A stretch of DNA of 32,070 nt from DASULK01 sp036381835 (GTDB taxonomy: Bacteria; Actinomycetota; Actinomycetes; Mycobacteriales; Micromonosporaceae): the NCBI GenBank assembly GCA_036381835.1, contig DASVCA010000097.1, forward strand, positions 1 to 32,070. The letters run 5' to 3'. The notes beneath the pieces were generated by a model. It saw nothing but the letters and a program-made list of their open reading frames with translations. It did not search any database and had not been told where the DNA came from. How positions within the stretch are numbered: position 1 is the first letter of the stretch; each line of letters starts with the position of its first letter. Positions 1-8,478 of this stretch are shown one piece after another. The translations under genes were made by a program, and so were the position numbers.

Positions 1-2
1 GC

Positions 3-1901
<1,899 letters not shown>

Positions 1902-1911
1902 CCACCATCGC

Positions 1912-1973
1912 GTCGATCATGAGGTTAGCGGTTCGGAATGTCCGGGTTGGACGCCGCTAACCTCATGATCGAC
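1912..1973. repeat. Perfect 20-bp inverted repeat with nested stem, between convergent genes
   Basis: Arms at 1912-1931 and 1954-1973 are exact reverse complements (20 of 20). The 22-base loop holds a second small stem, GTCC at 1940-1943 against GGAC at 1949-1952. It lies just after the aceE stop and inside the 3' end of the convergent SRPBCC gene, whose last 19 or so codons it forms. It lacks a T-tract, but actinobacterial terminators often do, so a bidirectional terminator is the simplest role. Such a long perfect stem with a core reading CTAACCTCATGATC could also be one copy of a dispersed palindromic repeat family; this cannot be judged from one window. Confidence 0.8.
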
Positions 1974-2411
1974 CAGGGTGAGAGTCAGGTCGGCGAGGCG
2001 GGCCAACGACCGCTCCAGGCCGGCCCCGACCCGTCGGACGCCGAGCCGCTGCAGCGCGGCGCTGACCGGGCCGGGCGGCCAACGGACCACGATGAGCCGC
2101 ACCAGCGTGCCGCCCTCCTCCGGCGTCAATTCGACATGCATCTCGGTACGCGCTTCGGCGCGCGCCCCCGTGCCTTCCGCGCGCTCCCGCCAGGCGATCA
2201 GGGTCGGCGCCCGATAGGCGAAGACCTCGGCGCTGAGCACGGCTCCGTCGGCGGTGTGCACCCGTTGGCGGCGGCCGAACCCGTCCCCGGAGAGCACCTC
2301 GACCAGCTCCACGCCGACCAGCCATGCCGGAAGCTGCTCCGCCTTGCGGACGACCTCCCAGACGTGCTCGACGGGCGCCGCGACGGACCCGCTGCGCTCA
2401 ACCAGGATCAT
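1917..2411 (-). CDS. SRPBCC-fold protein (polyketide cyclase/START-like)
   Basis: Small cytoplasmic protein of about 164 residues with the typical pattern of the SRPBCC hydrophobic-ligand-binding fold: an opening strand with a charged-small-Val run (VERSGSVAAPVEHVWEVV), a helix, then strands with GDGFGRRQRV and LIAWRERAEG, and a long C-terminal helix. No ligand can be inferred. I start it at 2411 rather than 2444 because GGAGG lies about four bases upstream of that ATG and the protein then begins at the usual first strand of the fold. It converges on aceE and its last codons run through the inverted repeat at 1912-1973, so the C-terminal tail after about residue 145 is probably not conserved. 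It is divergent from the beta-glucosidase. Confidence 0.75.
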   Translation of the reverse strand: MILVERSGSVAAPVEHVWEVVRKAEQLPAWLVGVELVEVLSGDGFGRRQRVHTADGAVLSAEVFAYRAPTLIAWRERAEGTGARAEARTEMHVELTPEEGGTLVRLIVVRWPPGPVSAALQRLGVRRVGAGLERSLARLADLTLTLVDHEVSGVQPGHSEPLTS

Positions 2412-2475
2412 GCCGCCTCCAGTCACCAGCCCGGGACAATGCACTGCTAAACCCTATTACCGGACAAATCGGGGG

Positions 2476-2504
2476 TTACGTAGGACACGCGGATGAACTA
2501 GAGT
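2476..2504 (+). promoter_or_regulatory. Candidate sigma70-type promoter of the beta-glucosidase gene
   Basis: TAGAGT at 2499-2504 fits the actinobacterial TANNNT -10 box. TTACGT at 2476-2481 lies exactly 17 bases upstream and is a weak -35 match. Transcription would begin near 2511, giving a leader of about 35 bases that contains AGGAGG before the GTG. I did not find a clear LacI-type palindrome here. The call rests on spacing and pattern only. Confidence 0.4.
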
Positions 2505-2544
2505 CCGAGCAGATTTCGCGTCTTCACCGCAAGAGGAGGAGCGC

Positions 2545-3870
2545 GTGACCGCCACCCCGCTACCCGACTTCCCCGCCGATTTCACCTGGGGTGTCGCGAC
2601 CTCCGCGTACCAGATCGAAGGCGCGACCACAGCGGACGGCCGGGGGCCGTCGGTCTGGGACACGTTCAGCCACGAGCCGGGCCGGATCGCCGACGGCACC
2701 ACCGGCGACGTCGCCTGCGACCACTACCGCCGGTACGCCGAGGACGTGGTGCTGATGGCCGAACTGGGCGTCGACGCGTACCGCTTCTCCATCTCCTGGC
2801 CCCGGATCCAGCCCGCCGGCACCGGAGCCGTCAACCCGGCCGGGCTCGGGTTCTACGATCGGCTGACCGACACCCTGCTGGAAAACCGCATCGACCCGGT
2901 CGCCACCCTCTTCCACTGGGATCTGCCCCAGGCGCTGGAGGATCGGGGCGGCTGGCTGAGCCGGGACACGGCCGAACGCTTCGCCGACTACGCCGACCTG
3001 GTCGCGGCGCGCCTCGGCGATCGGATCAAGCTGTGGATCACACTCAACGAGCCGTTCGTGCACACCGTCTTCGGCTACGCGCTGGGGCTCCACGCACCGG
3101 GGCACACCCGGCTGTTCGACGCCCTGCCGGCCGCCCACCACCAGCTGCTCGGGCACGGCCTGGCGGTCAGCGCCCTGCGCGCCCACACGCCCAGCCCCAT
3201 CGCGATCACCAACAACTACTCCCCGGCCCGCCCGGCAGGCGACAGTCCCGCCGACCAGGCCGCCGTCGCCGCCTACGACGCGCTGCAGAACCGACTGTTC
3301 ACCGACCCGGTGCTCGGCCGCGGCTACCCCGAGGAACTGGGGGCCGACCTGCCGATCCGGCCCGGCGACCTCGACGTGATCGCCACCCCGATCGACGCCC
3401 TCGGCGTCAACTACTACAACCCGACCGGGGTCCGGGCCTCGGACGGCGGACCGCTCCCCTTCGAGTCGGTGCCCCTGTCCGGCTACCCGACTACCAGCTT
3501 CGGCTGGCCGGTCGTGCCCGAGGGTTTGCACGAGACCCTGCTGTGGCTCAAGAGACGCTACGGGAACGCGCTGCCGCCGATCTACATCACCGAGAACGGC
3601 TGCTCGTACGAGGACACGGTCGGGCCCGACGGACGCTGCCACGACCCGGAACGCATCGCGTTCCTGGACGGCCACCTGCGGGCGCTGCGGCGGGCCATGG
3701 ACGACGGGATCGACGTGCGCGGCTACTTCGCCTGGTCGCTGCTGGACAACTTCGAGTGGGCCGAGGGATACACCAAGCGCTTCGGCCTGGTCCACGTCGA
3801 CTTCGACACCCAGGTACGCACCCCGAAGAGCTCGTACGTCTGGTACCGGGACGTGATCAACCGGCGATGA
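2545..3870 (+). CDS. Glycoside hydrolase family 1 beta-glucosidase
   Basis: Retaining beta-glucosidase of 441 residues, the normal length for a bacterial GH1 barrel. Both catalytic glutamates are visible: the acid/base in TLNEP (E169) and the nucleophile in YITENG (E350). Other family marks are FTWGVATSAYQIEG near the N-terminus, HYRRYAEDV, FSISWPRI, LFHWDLPQ and the C-terminal FAWSLLDNFEWAEGYTKRFGL aglycone-site block. There is no signal peptide, so it should act in the cytoplasm on imported beta-glucosides such as cellobiose. The GTG start is fixed by AAGAGGAGG five to six bases upstream. No sugar transporter or regulator gene is adjacent, so the gene seems monocistronic. Confidence 0.95.
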   Translation: MTATPLPDFPADFTWGVATSAYQIEGATTADGRGPSVWDTFSHEPGRIADGTTGDVACDHYRRYAEDVVLMAELGVDAYRFSISWPRIQPAGTGAVNPAGLGFYDRLTDTLLENRIDPVATLFHWDLPQALEDRGGWLSRDTAERFADYADLVAARLGDRIKLWITLNEPFVHTVFGYALGLHAPGHTRLFDALPAAHHQLLGHGLAVSALRAHTPSPIAITNNYSPARPAGDSPADQAAVAAYDALQNRLFTDPVLGRGYPEELGADLPIRPGDLDVIATPIDALGVNYYNPTGVRASDGGPLPFESVPLSGYPTTSFGWPVVPEGLHETLLWLKRRYGNALPPIYITENGCSYEDTVGPDGRCHDPERIAFLDGHLRALRRAMDDGIDVRGYFAWSLLDNFEWAEGYTKRFGLVHVDFDTQVRTPKSSYVWYRDVINRR

Positions 3871-3923
3871 CCACGGACCAGAGCTGAGCGTAACCTGGTG
3901 GCGGGACAGCCCGTACCTCACCG

Positions 3924-3929
3924 TAGGCT
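3924..3929 (+). promoter_or_regulatory. -10 box of a probable leaderless gltX transcript
   Basis: TAGGCT followed by exactly six bases and then the gltX GTG. In actinobacteria a TANNNT box six or seven bases before a start codon marks a transcript that begins at the start codon itself. No Shine-Dalgarno sequence precedes the GTG, which agrees. The same TAGGCT-N6-GTG arrangement occurs before dgt in this window. Confidence 0.6.
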
Positions 3930-3935
3930 TGGGGC

Positions 3936-5345
3936 GTGACGGTACGTGTACGTTTCGCCCCATCTCCAACGGGCATGTTCCATGTCGGCGGGGCCCGCTC
4001 CGCACTGCAGAACTGGATCTTCGCCAAGCAGCACGGCGGAGTCTTCGTGCTCCGCATCGAGGACACCGACATCGCCCGCAATCGACCGGAGTGGACCGAA
4101 GGCATCCTGTCCGCGTTGGACTGGATCGGCATCGAACGGGGCACGTACGAGGGTCCGTACTTCCAGTCCGCCAACGCCGGCGAGCACCGGGCGGCTGCGC
4201 AGCGACTGTACACCGCCGGTCGGGCCTACTACTGCGACTGCACCCGCGAGGCGATCCAGGCCCGCACCGGTTCGCAGTACCAGGGCTACGACGGGTTCTG
4301 CCGCGACCGCGGCCTGGAGCCGGGCGAGGGCCGGGCGCTGCGCTTCCGTACGCCCGACGAGGGTGAGACGCGGGTGGTGGACCTGATCCGCGGCGAGCCC
4401 ACCTTCGAGAACCGGCTGATCGAGGACTTCGTCATCGCCCGGGGGGACGGGTCGCCGGTGTTCCTGCTGGCCAACGTGGTCGACGACATGACCCAGCGGA
4501 TCACCCACGTGATCCGCGCCGAAGAGCACTTGCCCAACACCCCGAAACAGCAGCTGCTCTGGCAGGCGCTCGGCGCCGAGCCGCCGGTGTGGGCGCACGT
4601 GCCCGTGGTGGTCAACGAGAAGCGGCAGAAGCTGTCCAAGCGGCGCGACAAGGTCGCTCTGGAGGCGTACCGCGACGAGGGCTACCTGGCCGACGCCATG
4701 CGCAACTATCTGATGCTGCTCGGGTGGGCGCCCTCCGGCGACCGGGAGATCGTGCCCTGGTCGGTGATCGAGGAGGAGTTCCGGCTGGAGCAGGTCAACC
4801 CGTCACCCGCGTTCTTCGACGAGAAGAAGCTGCGCGCCTTCAACGGGGAGTACATCCGGGCGCTGCCGGCCGACGAGTTCGTCCAGGCGTGCCGGCCGTG
4901 GTTGACCGGCACGGAGACGATCCCCGTGCCGCCGTGGCGGCCGGAGGACTTCGACCCGGCCGCATTCGCCGCGGTCGCGCCGCTGGCCCAGACCCGGATC
5001 ACAGTGCTCAGCGAGATCGTCTCGTACGTCGATTTCCTGTTCCTCGACGCACCCACCATCGACGAGGGTTCCTGGGCCAAGGCGATGAAGGCGGGTGCCG
5101 GGGAACTGCTCGACGCCGCGACGGCCGCCTTCCGGGCCCTGCCCGAGTGGGAAGCGGACCGGCTCAAGTCCGTTCTGGAGCAGGTCGGTGCCGAGCGCGG
5201 GCTGAAGCTCGGCAAGGCCCAGGCACCGGTACGGGTGGCGGTGACCGGCCGCTCGGTCGGGCTGCCGCTCTTCGAGTCGCTCGAAGTGCTCGGCCGGGAA
5301 CGGACCCTGGCCCGGCTGGCGGCGGCCCGAGCTCGCCTGCCGTGA
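3936..5345 (+). CDS. gltX: Glutamyl-tRNA synthetase
   Basis: Class I aminoacyl-tRNA synthetase that charges tRNA with glutamate in the cytoplasm; in actinobacteria, which use GatCAB for Gln-tRNA, the enzyme usually also glutamylates tRNA-Gln. The 469-residue length is normal. The HIGH motif appears as HVGG (residues 16-19) after RFAPSPTG, and the KMSKS loop as KLSKR (232-236). Cys100 and Cys102 followed by Cys122 resemble the zinc-binding insertion found in many GluRS proteins. The anticodon-binding helical domain fills the C-terminal third, with the usual GLKLGKAQAPVRVAVTG segment. It has a leaderless promoter and a strong terminator of its own, so it is likely a single-gene unit. Confidence 0.97.
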   Translation: MTVRVRFAPSPTGMFHVGGARSALQNWIFAKQHGGVFVLRIEDTDIARNRPEWTEGILSALDWIGIERGTYEGPYFQSANAGEHRAAAQRLYTAGRAYYCDCTREAIQARTGSQYQGYDGFCRDRGLEPGEGRALRFRTPDEGETRVVDLIRGEPTFENRLIEDFVIARGDGSPVFLLANVVDDMTQRITHVIRAEEHLPNTPKQQLLWQALGAEPPVWAHVPVVVNEKRQKLSKRRDKVALEAYRDEGYLADAMRNYLMLLGWAPSGDREIVPWSVIEEEFRLEQVNPSPAFFDEKKLRAFNGEYIRALPADEFVQACRPWLTGTETIPVPPWRPEDFDPAAFAAVAPLAQTRITVLSEIVSYVDFLFLDAPTIDEGSWAKAMKAGAGELLDAATAAFRALPEWEADRLKSVLEQVGAERGLKLGKAQAPVRVAVTGRSVGLPLFESLEVLGRERTLARLAAARARLP

Positions 5346-5378
5346 ACAGTCTGCGAAGCTGACCAGGGCCACGACGAG

Positions 5379-5419
5379 GGGCGTCGGTGGTCGACGGAAA
5401 CCGTCAACCACCGACGCCC
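5379..5419 (+). terminator. Strong hairpin terminator after gltX
   Basis: Arms 5379-5397 and 5401-5419 pair over 19 positions with a single mismatch (C5392 against A5406) around an AAA loop. It begins 34 bases after the gltX stop. No long T-tract follows, which is common for actinobacterial terminators. The stem is symmetric, but no gene converges from the right, so it probably serves gltX only. Confidence 0.85.
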
Positions 5420-5647
5420 TGTCCTATCTCGAGTGGGGTTGCGCTGACCGGGTACGATTCGGGCAACTCCAAATTCTATGGAGATTTTTCTATGGTTGCC
5501 GAATGCTGTCGCGGAGGCATCCGAACACGGTCGCGCTACGTCTACTACGTATGCACCCGCTGAATCGCCTCCTCTCGCAGAGGACGGCCGAAGACCGCCG
5601 GCGTGCGATGTAGGCCGTCCACTCGAACAGGGGCGAGGAGGTCGTCA
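5420..5647 (+). promoter_or_regulatory. Upstream region with AT-rich direct repeat, no gene
   Basis: No convincing gene lies between the gltX terminator and the next start at 5648. The notable element is an AT-rich patch, rare in this DNA, with the direct repeat TTCTATGG at 5474-5481 and 5488-5495, start-to-start distance 14 bases. A short inverted pair TACGT/ACGTA lies near 5537-5552. These could be regulator sites or promoter parts for the downstream gene; I cannot assign a factor. Confidence 0.3.
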
Positions 5648-6295
5648 ATGGTGAGAGCGCTGTCCCGCCGGCTCGCCCGCCTGGCGCTCCTGATCGGCCT
5701 GGTGGGCGCGGCCACGCTACCCGCCACGGGCGCGCACGCCGAAGCGGCACCGACCGCCGTGACGATCAGCGGCGACGGGCTGGCCGAACCGTTGACGGTG
5801 CAGGCGGAGTCGGATCCGGCGCTGTTCGCCGCGATCCTCGACCAGGTGAGCTGGCTGCGATTCGGGACGGGACATCCGGCGCCGCCGGAGGAGCTGGACC
5901 TCGGGCCGAGATACACCGTGGTACTGCTGGTCGGCGAAGCCGCCACCCAGACGTACGACCTGTATCCGCTCGCTTCCGGCGGCCCACGGGCCTTCCGTCC
6001 CGGCGGTCAGGCCGGCCAAGGCAAGACCGGTCCCGCCTGGTTCTTCGGCCGCCTCAACATGTCGGAGACCCTGCGGGCGGCCGGTGCCCCGCTGCCGGTG
6101 CGCAATGACATGCTGAACAGCGGCTTCCGCGGCGGTGAGCGGGTGATTCCGGACAGCCCGCTCGGTGCCGAGGAGCAGTTGGACGATCTCCTGACCGACC
6201 TGCGGCACCTGGTGCTGCTCGACGCCGCGGTCGTGGTGACCATCACGGTCGGACTGGCCGGCTTCGCGCTGCTGATCCGCCGCCGCACCCGCTGA
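5648..6295 (+). CDS. Unknown exported protein with C-terminal membrane anchor
   Basis: I do not recognise the family. The 215-residue product has a clear Sec signal peptide: RRLARLA, a hydrophobic core LLIGLVGAATLPA, then a likely AxA cleavage site near THE sequence GAHAEA (about residue 31). A second hydrophobic segment, LLDAAVVVTITVGLAGFALLI, sits at the C-terminus before RRRTR, so the mature domain should lie outside the cell, tethered to the membrane with a short cytoplasmic tail. The middle has several beta-strand-like runs (YTVVLLVGEAATQTYDLYPL). The ATG at 5648 is preceded by GAGGAGG at a good distance. No operon partner is obvious. Confidence 0.7.
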   Translation: MVRALSRRLARLALLIGLVGAATLPATGAHAEAAPTAVTISGDGLAEPLTVQAESDPALFAAILDQVSWLRFGTGHPAPPEELDLGPRYTVVLLVGEAATQTYDLYPLASGGPRAFRPGGQAGQGKTGPAWFFGRLNMSETLRAAGAPLPVRNDMLNSGFRGGERVIPDSPLGAEEQLDDLLTDLRHLVLLDAAVVVTITVGLAGFALLIRRRTR

Positions 6296-6373
6296 CCGGC
6301 ACCGCGCGCAGGCCGGTGCCCGAAACCGCCCGCAAGCCGATCCGGCGAACGGCGACGACGCCGGCGACTCGGC

Positions 6374-7078
6374 CTACCGTCGCCCGGACGGCCCGGCGGC
6401 CGCTTCGGCCGCCGGGCCGATCAGTCGAGCGGCCAACGGCACCACCGCCAGCGCCAGCAACCAGCCGCCGACCACGTCCGCCGGCCAGTGTGCGAGCAGC
6501 GCCACCCGGGTGAACCCGATGAAGACCGCGAACCCTCCCGCCAGGAACGCCACGGTCAGCCGCGGACCGCGGGTAAGGCGCGGCCAGAGCAGGAGGACGA
6601 CCACCAGCGCCGACGCCGCCGCCATCGTGGCGTGCCCGCTGGGGAACCCGTTGCTGTCCACCGTGACGAACCCGTCGCGCGGCCGGGGACGGTGCAACAG
6701 CTGGTGCATGAGGAGCCAGAGCGTCGGCACGAGTGGGGTGACGGTGGCGCACAGCAGCGCACCGCGCAGGTCTCCGCAGGAACGCAGCAGCAGAACCGCG
6801 GCGAACCCGATCATGATGAACGGCACGGTGGCGGCGACGTCGGTGATCACCCGAAGCGCGGCGACGAACTCGGGTCGATCCTCGCCGTACGAGCGGAAGG
6901 CAGCGCTGATCGTCGCGTCGGTCCGGGCCAGGGGCGGCCAATCGGTGGCCACCAGGCCGAGCAACACCAGGTATCCGGCGAGCGCCGCGATCGGCACGGC
7001 CAGTGGCGGGCGAGCGATCACCGTTGCATCCTGGCACGATTCCGCTGGTCGGCGGGCCCGCAACGACAGCCCTGCCAC
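6374..7078 (-). CDS. PAP2-family integral membrane phosphatase
   Basis: Membrane phosphatase of the PAP2 (phosphatidic acid phosphatase 2) superfamily, 234 residues with about six hydrophobic segments. The three active-site motifs are visible: RPRP (130-133), PSGH (146-149) and R191-x5-H197-x3-D201. The usual first-motif lysine seven residues before the RP pair is a histidine here (H125), a possible departure from the consensus. Substrates in this family include phosphatidic acid, undecaprenyl diphosphate and related lipid phosphates; the sequence does not say which. The start is a GTG at 7078 with no clear ribosome site, so a slightly later start is possible. It is divergent from fasR with only 22 bases between starts. 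Confidence 0.85.
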   Translation of the reverse strand: MAGLSLRARRPAESCQDATVIARPPLAVPIAALAGYLVLLGLVATDWPPLARTDATISAAFRSYGEDRPEFVAALRVITDVAATVPFIMIGFAAVLLLRSCGDLRGALLCATVTPLVPTLWLLMHQLLHRPRPRDGFVTVDSNGFPSGHATMAAASALVVVLLLWPRLTRGPRLTVAFLAGGFAVFIGFTRVALLAHWPADVVGGWLLALAVVPLAARLIGPAAEAAAGPSGRR

Positions 7079-7100
7079 CAGCGCATGTCACGCTAGAGCG

Positions 7101-8381
7101 GTGACGACCGAGGGCGCGGACCCGATCGAGGATTCCCCTGTCGGGCAGACCGTCGAGGAGAGCGACGGGGAGCTGACCGCTACGCTGCGCCGCATCGAGC
7201 GGGCGGCGGGCACGCTGGCGACCGCGAGCGTGGCCCGGATGGACGAGACCCTGCCCTGGTTCCGGAGCCTGCCGGCCGACCAGCGGGCCTGGGTGATGCT
7301 GGTCGCGCAGGCCGGTGTCCGCGCGTTCGTGGGATGGCTGCGTTCCAACCACAGCGAGGACCGCGCCGGGCGTCGCATCGGGACGCAAGAGTTCTCGGAC
7401 GAGGTCTTCGCGGCCGCGCCTCGGACCCTGGCCAGGTCCATCAGCCTGCAACAGACGGTCGCGTTGATCCAGGTGACGATCGACGTCGTGGAGGAGCAGG
7501 TTCCGCACCTGGCCGCCGAGGGCGAGGAGCGCCTGCTCCGGGAGGCGGTGCTGCGGTTCTCCCGGGAGATCGCCTTCGCCGCGGCCCGGGTCTACGCCGG
7601 AGCCGCCGAATCCCGGGCCACCTGGGACGCCCGGCTGCAGGCGCTGCTGGTCGATGCACTGCTCCGCGGCGATCCCCCCGATGTGCTGGCCAGCCGGGCT
7701 GCCGCGCTCGGGTGGGGGGACGCCCCGCCGGTCGCGGTGGTGGTGGGCCGTTCACCGGGAGGGGAGGTCAGCACCGTGTTGCACGCGGTGTACCGGGCCG
7801 CGCGGCGGATCGGCGTCGAGGTGATCGGCGGTGTGCACGGTGACCGGCTGGTCGTGGTGATCGGCGGTGCCCCGGATCCGCTCGCGGCGACGGAGAAGCT
7901 GCTCGACGGGTTCGGTCGGGGCCCGGTGGTGGTGGGCCCGTCCGTGCCCAGTCTGGACGAGGCGACCGACTCGGCCCGGGCGGCGCTGTCCGCGTTCCGA
8001 GCCGCGCCCGCATGGCCGGCCGCGCCGCGACCGGTGGCCGCCGCCGACCTGCTGCCGGAACGGGCGCTGGCCGGCGATTTCGACGCCCGCCGGTGCCTGC
8101 GGCAGGACGTGTACGGGGCGCTGGTGCGCGCCGGCGGCGAACTGCTCGAAACCTTGGACGCGTACTTCACCGCAGGTGGCGTACTCGAGAGCGCGGCCCG
8201 CACCCTCTTCGTCCACCCCAACACGATTCGGTACCGTCTGAAGCGGGTCAGTGAGGTGACCGGGTTCTCCCCGCTCAGTCCCCGCGACAGCTACACCCTG
8301 CGGGTGGCCCTCACCGTCGGCAGGCTGGATGACGCCGCCCCGCCCGCCGTCCGGCAACTCGACCGATCGCGCAGCGAGTGA
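7101..8381 (+). CDS. fasR: PucR/CdaR-type regulator, FasR-like activator of fatty acid synthesis
   Basis: DNA-binding regulator of about 426 residues. The C-terminal helix-turn-helix of the PucR family is clear: LDAYFTAGG, then ESAARTLFVHPNTIRYRLKR (about residues 363-382), the standard 'HPNT(I/V)RYRL' recognition helix. The first part is a RsbRD-like helical region and a degenerate GGDEF-like middle. Established knowledge: in Streptomyces coelicolor FasR is encoded directly upstream of fabD-fabH-acpP-fabF and activates that operon. The same gene order here supports the name. The GTG at 7101 was chosen because coding-type sequence begins there; the upstream part of the open frame is antisense to the PAP2 gene. 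A likely binding site lies right after its stop codon. Confidence 0.88.
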   Translation: MTTEGADPIEDSPVGQTVEESDGELTATLRRIERAAGTLATASVARMDETLPWFRSLPADQRAWVMLVAQAGVRAFVGWLRSNHSEDRAGRRIGTQEFSDEVFAAAPRTLARSISLQQTVALIQVTIDVVEEQVPHLAAEGEERLLREAVLRFSREIAFAAARVYAGAAESRATWDARLQALLVDALLRGDPPDVLASRAAALGWGDAPPVAVVVGRSPGGEVSTVLHAVYRAARRIGVEVIGGVHGDRLVVVIGGAPDPLAATEKLLDGFGRGPVVVGPSVPSLDEATDSARAALSAFRAAPAWPAAPRPVAAADLLPERALAGDFDARRCLRQDVYGALVRAGGELLETLDAYFTAGGVLESAARTLFVHPNTIRYRLKRVSEVTGFSPLSPRDSYTLRVALTVGRLDDAAPPAVRQLDRSRSE

Positions 8382-8382
8382 G

Positions 8383-8410
8383 CCCTACCGATCTTGTAGG
8401 GTTCCTACAA
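8383..8410. promoter_or_regulatory. Overlapping CCTAC inverted repeats between fasR and fabD (candidate operator)
   Basis: Two inverted repeats overlap. TTGTAGG (8394-8400), spacer GTT, CCTACAA (8404-8410) is a perfect 7-bp palindrome. CCCTAC (8383-8388), seven bases, GTAGGG (8396-8401) is a perfect 6-bp repeat sharing the middle half-site. The result is three half-sites of alternating direction within 28 bases, starting one base after the fasR stop and 70-95 bases before the fabD GTG. A TATAGA -10-like box lies at 8459-8464. Position suggests a FasR operator, or less likely a weak terminator/attenuator for fasR. Confidence 0.5.
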
Positions 8411-8478
8411 ACCTTTTAGTGCGGCTTCGTGTGGTACATCAACTACCTGACTGGCCGGTATAGAGCAGAGTCTGAAGT

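Noticed and set aside
2560..4005. Long open frame (481 codons) antisense to the beta-glucosidase
   Set aside because: It is a third-position shadow of a clear GH1 gene with both catalytic glutamates; its translation is Val/Gly/Arg-rich with no domain.
6510..7100. N-terminal extension of fasR by about 200 residues
   Set aside because: This part is antisense to the PAP2 gene, which has its active-site motifs; regulator-like sequence begins at GTG 7101.
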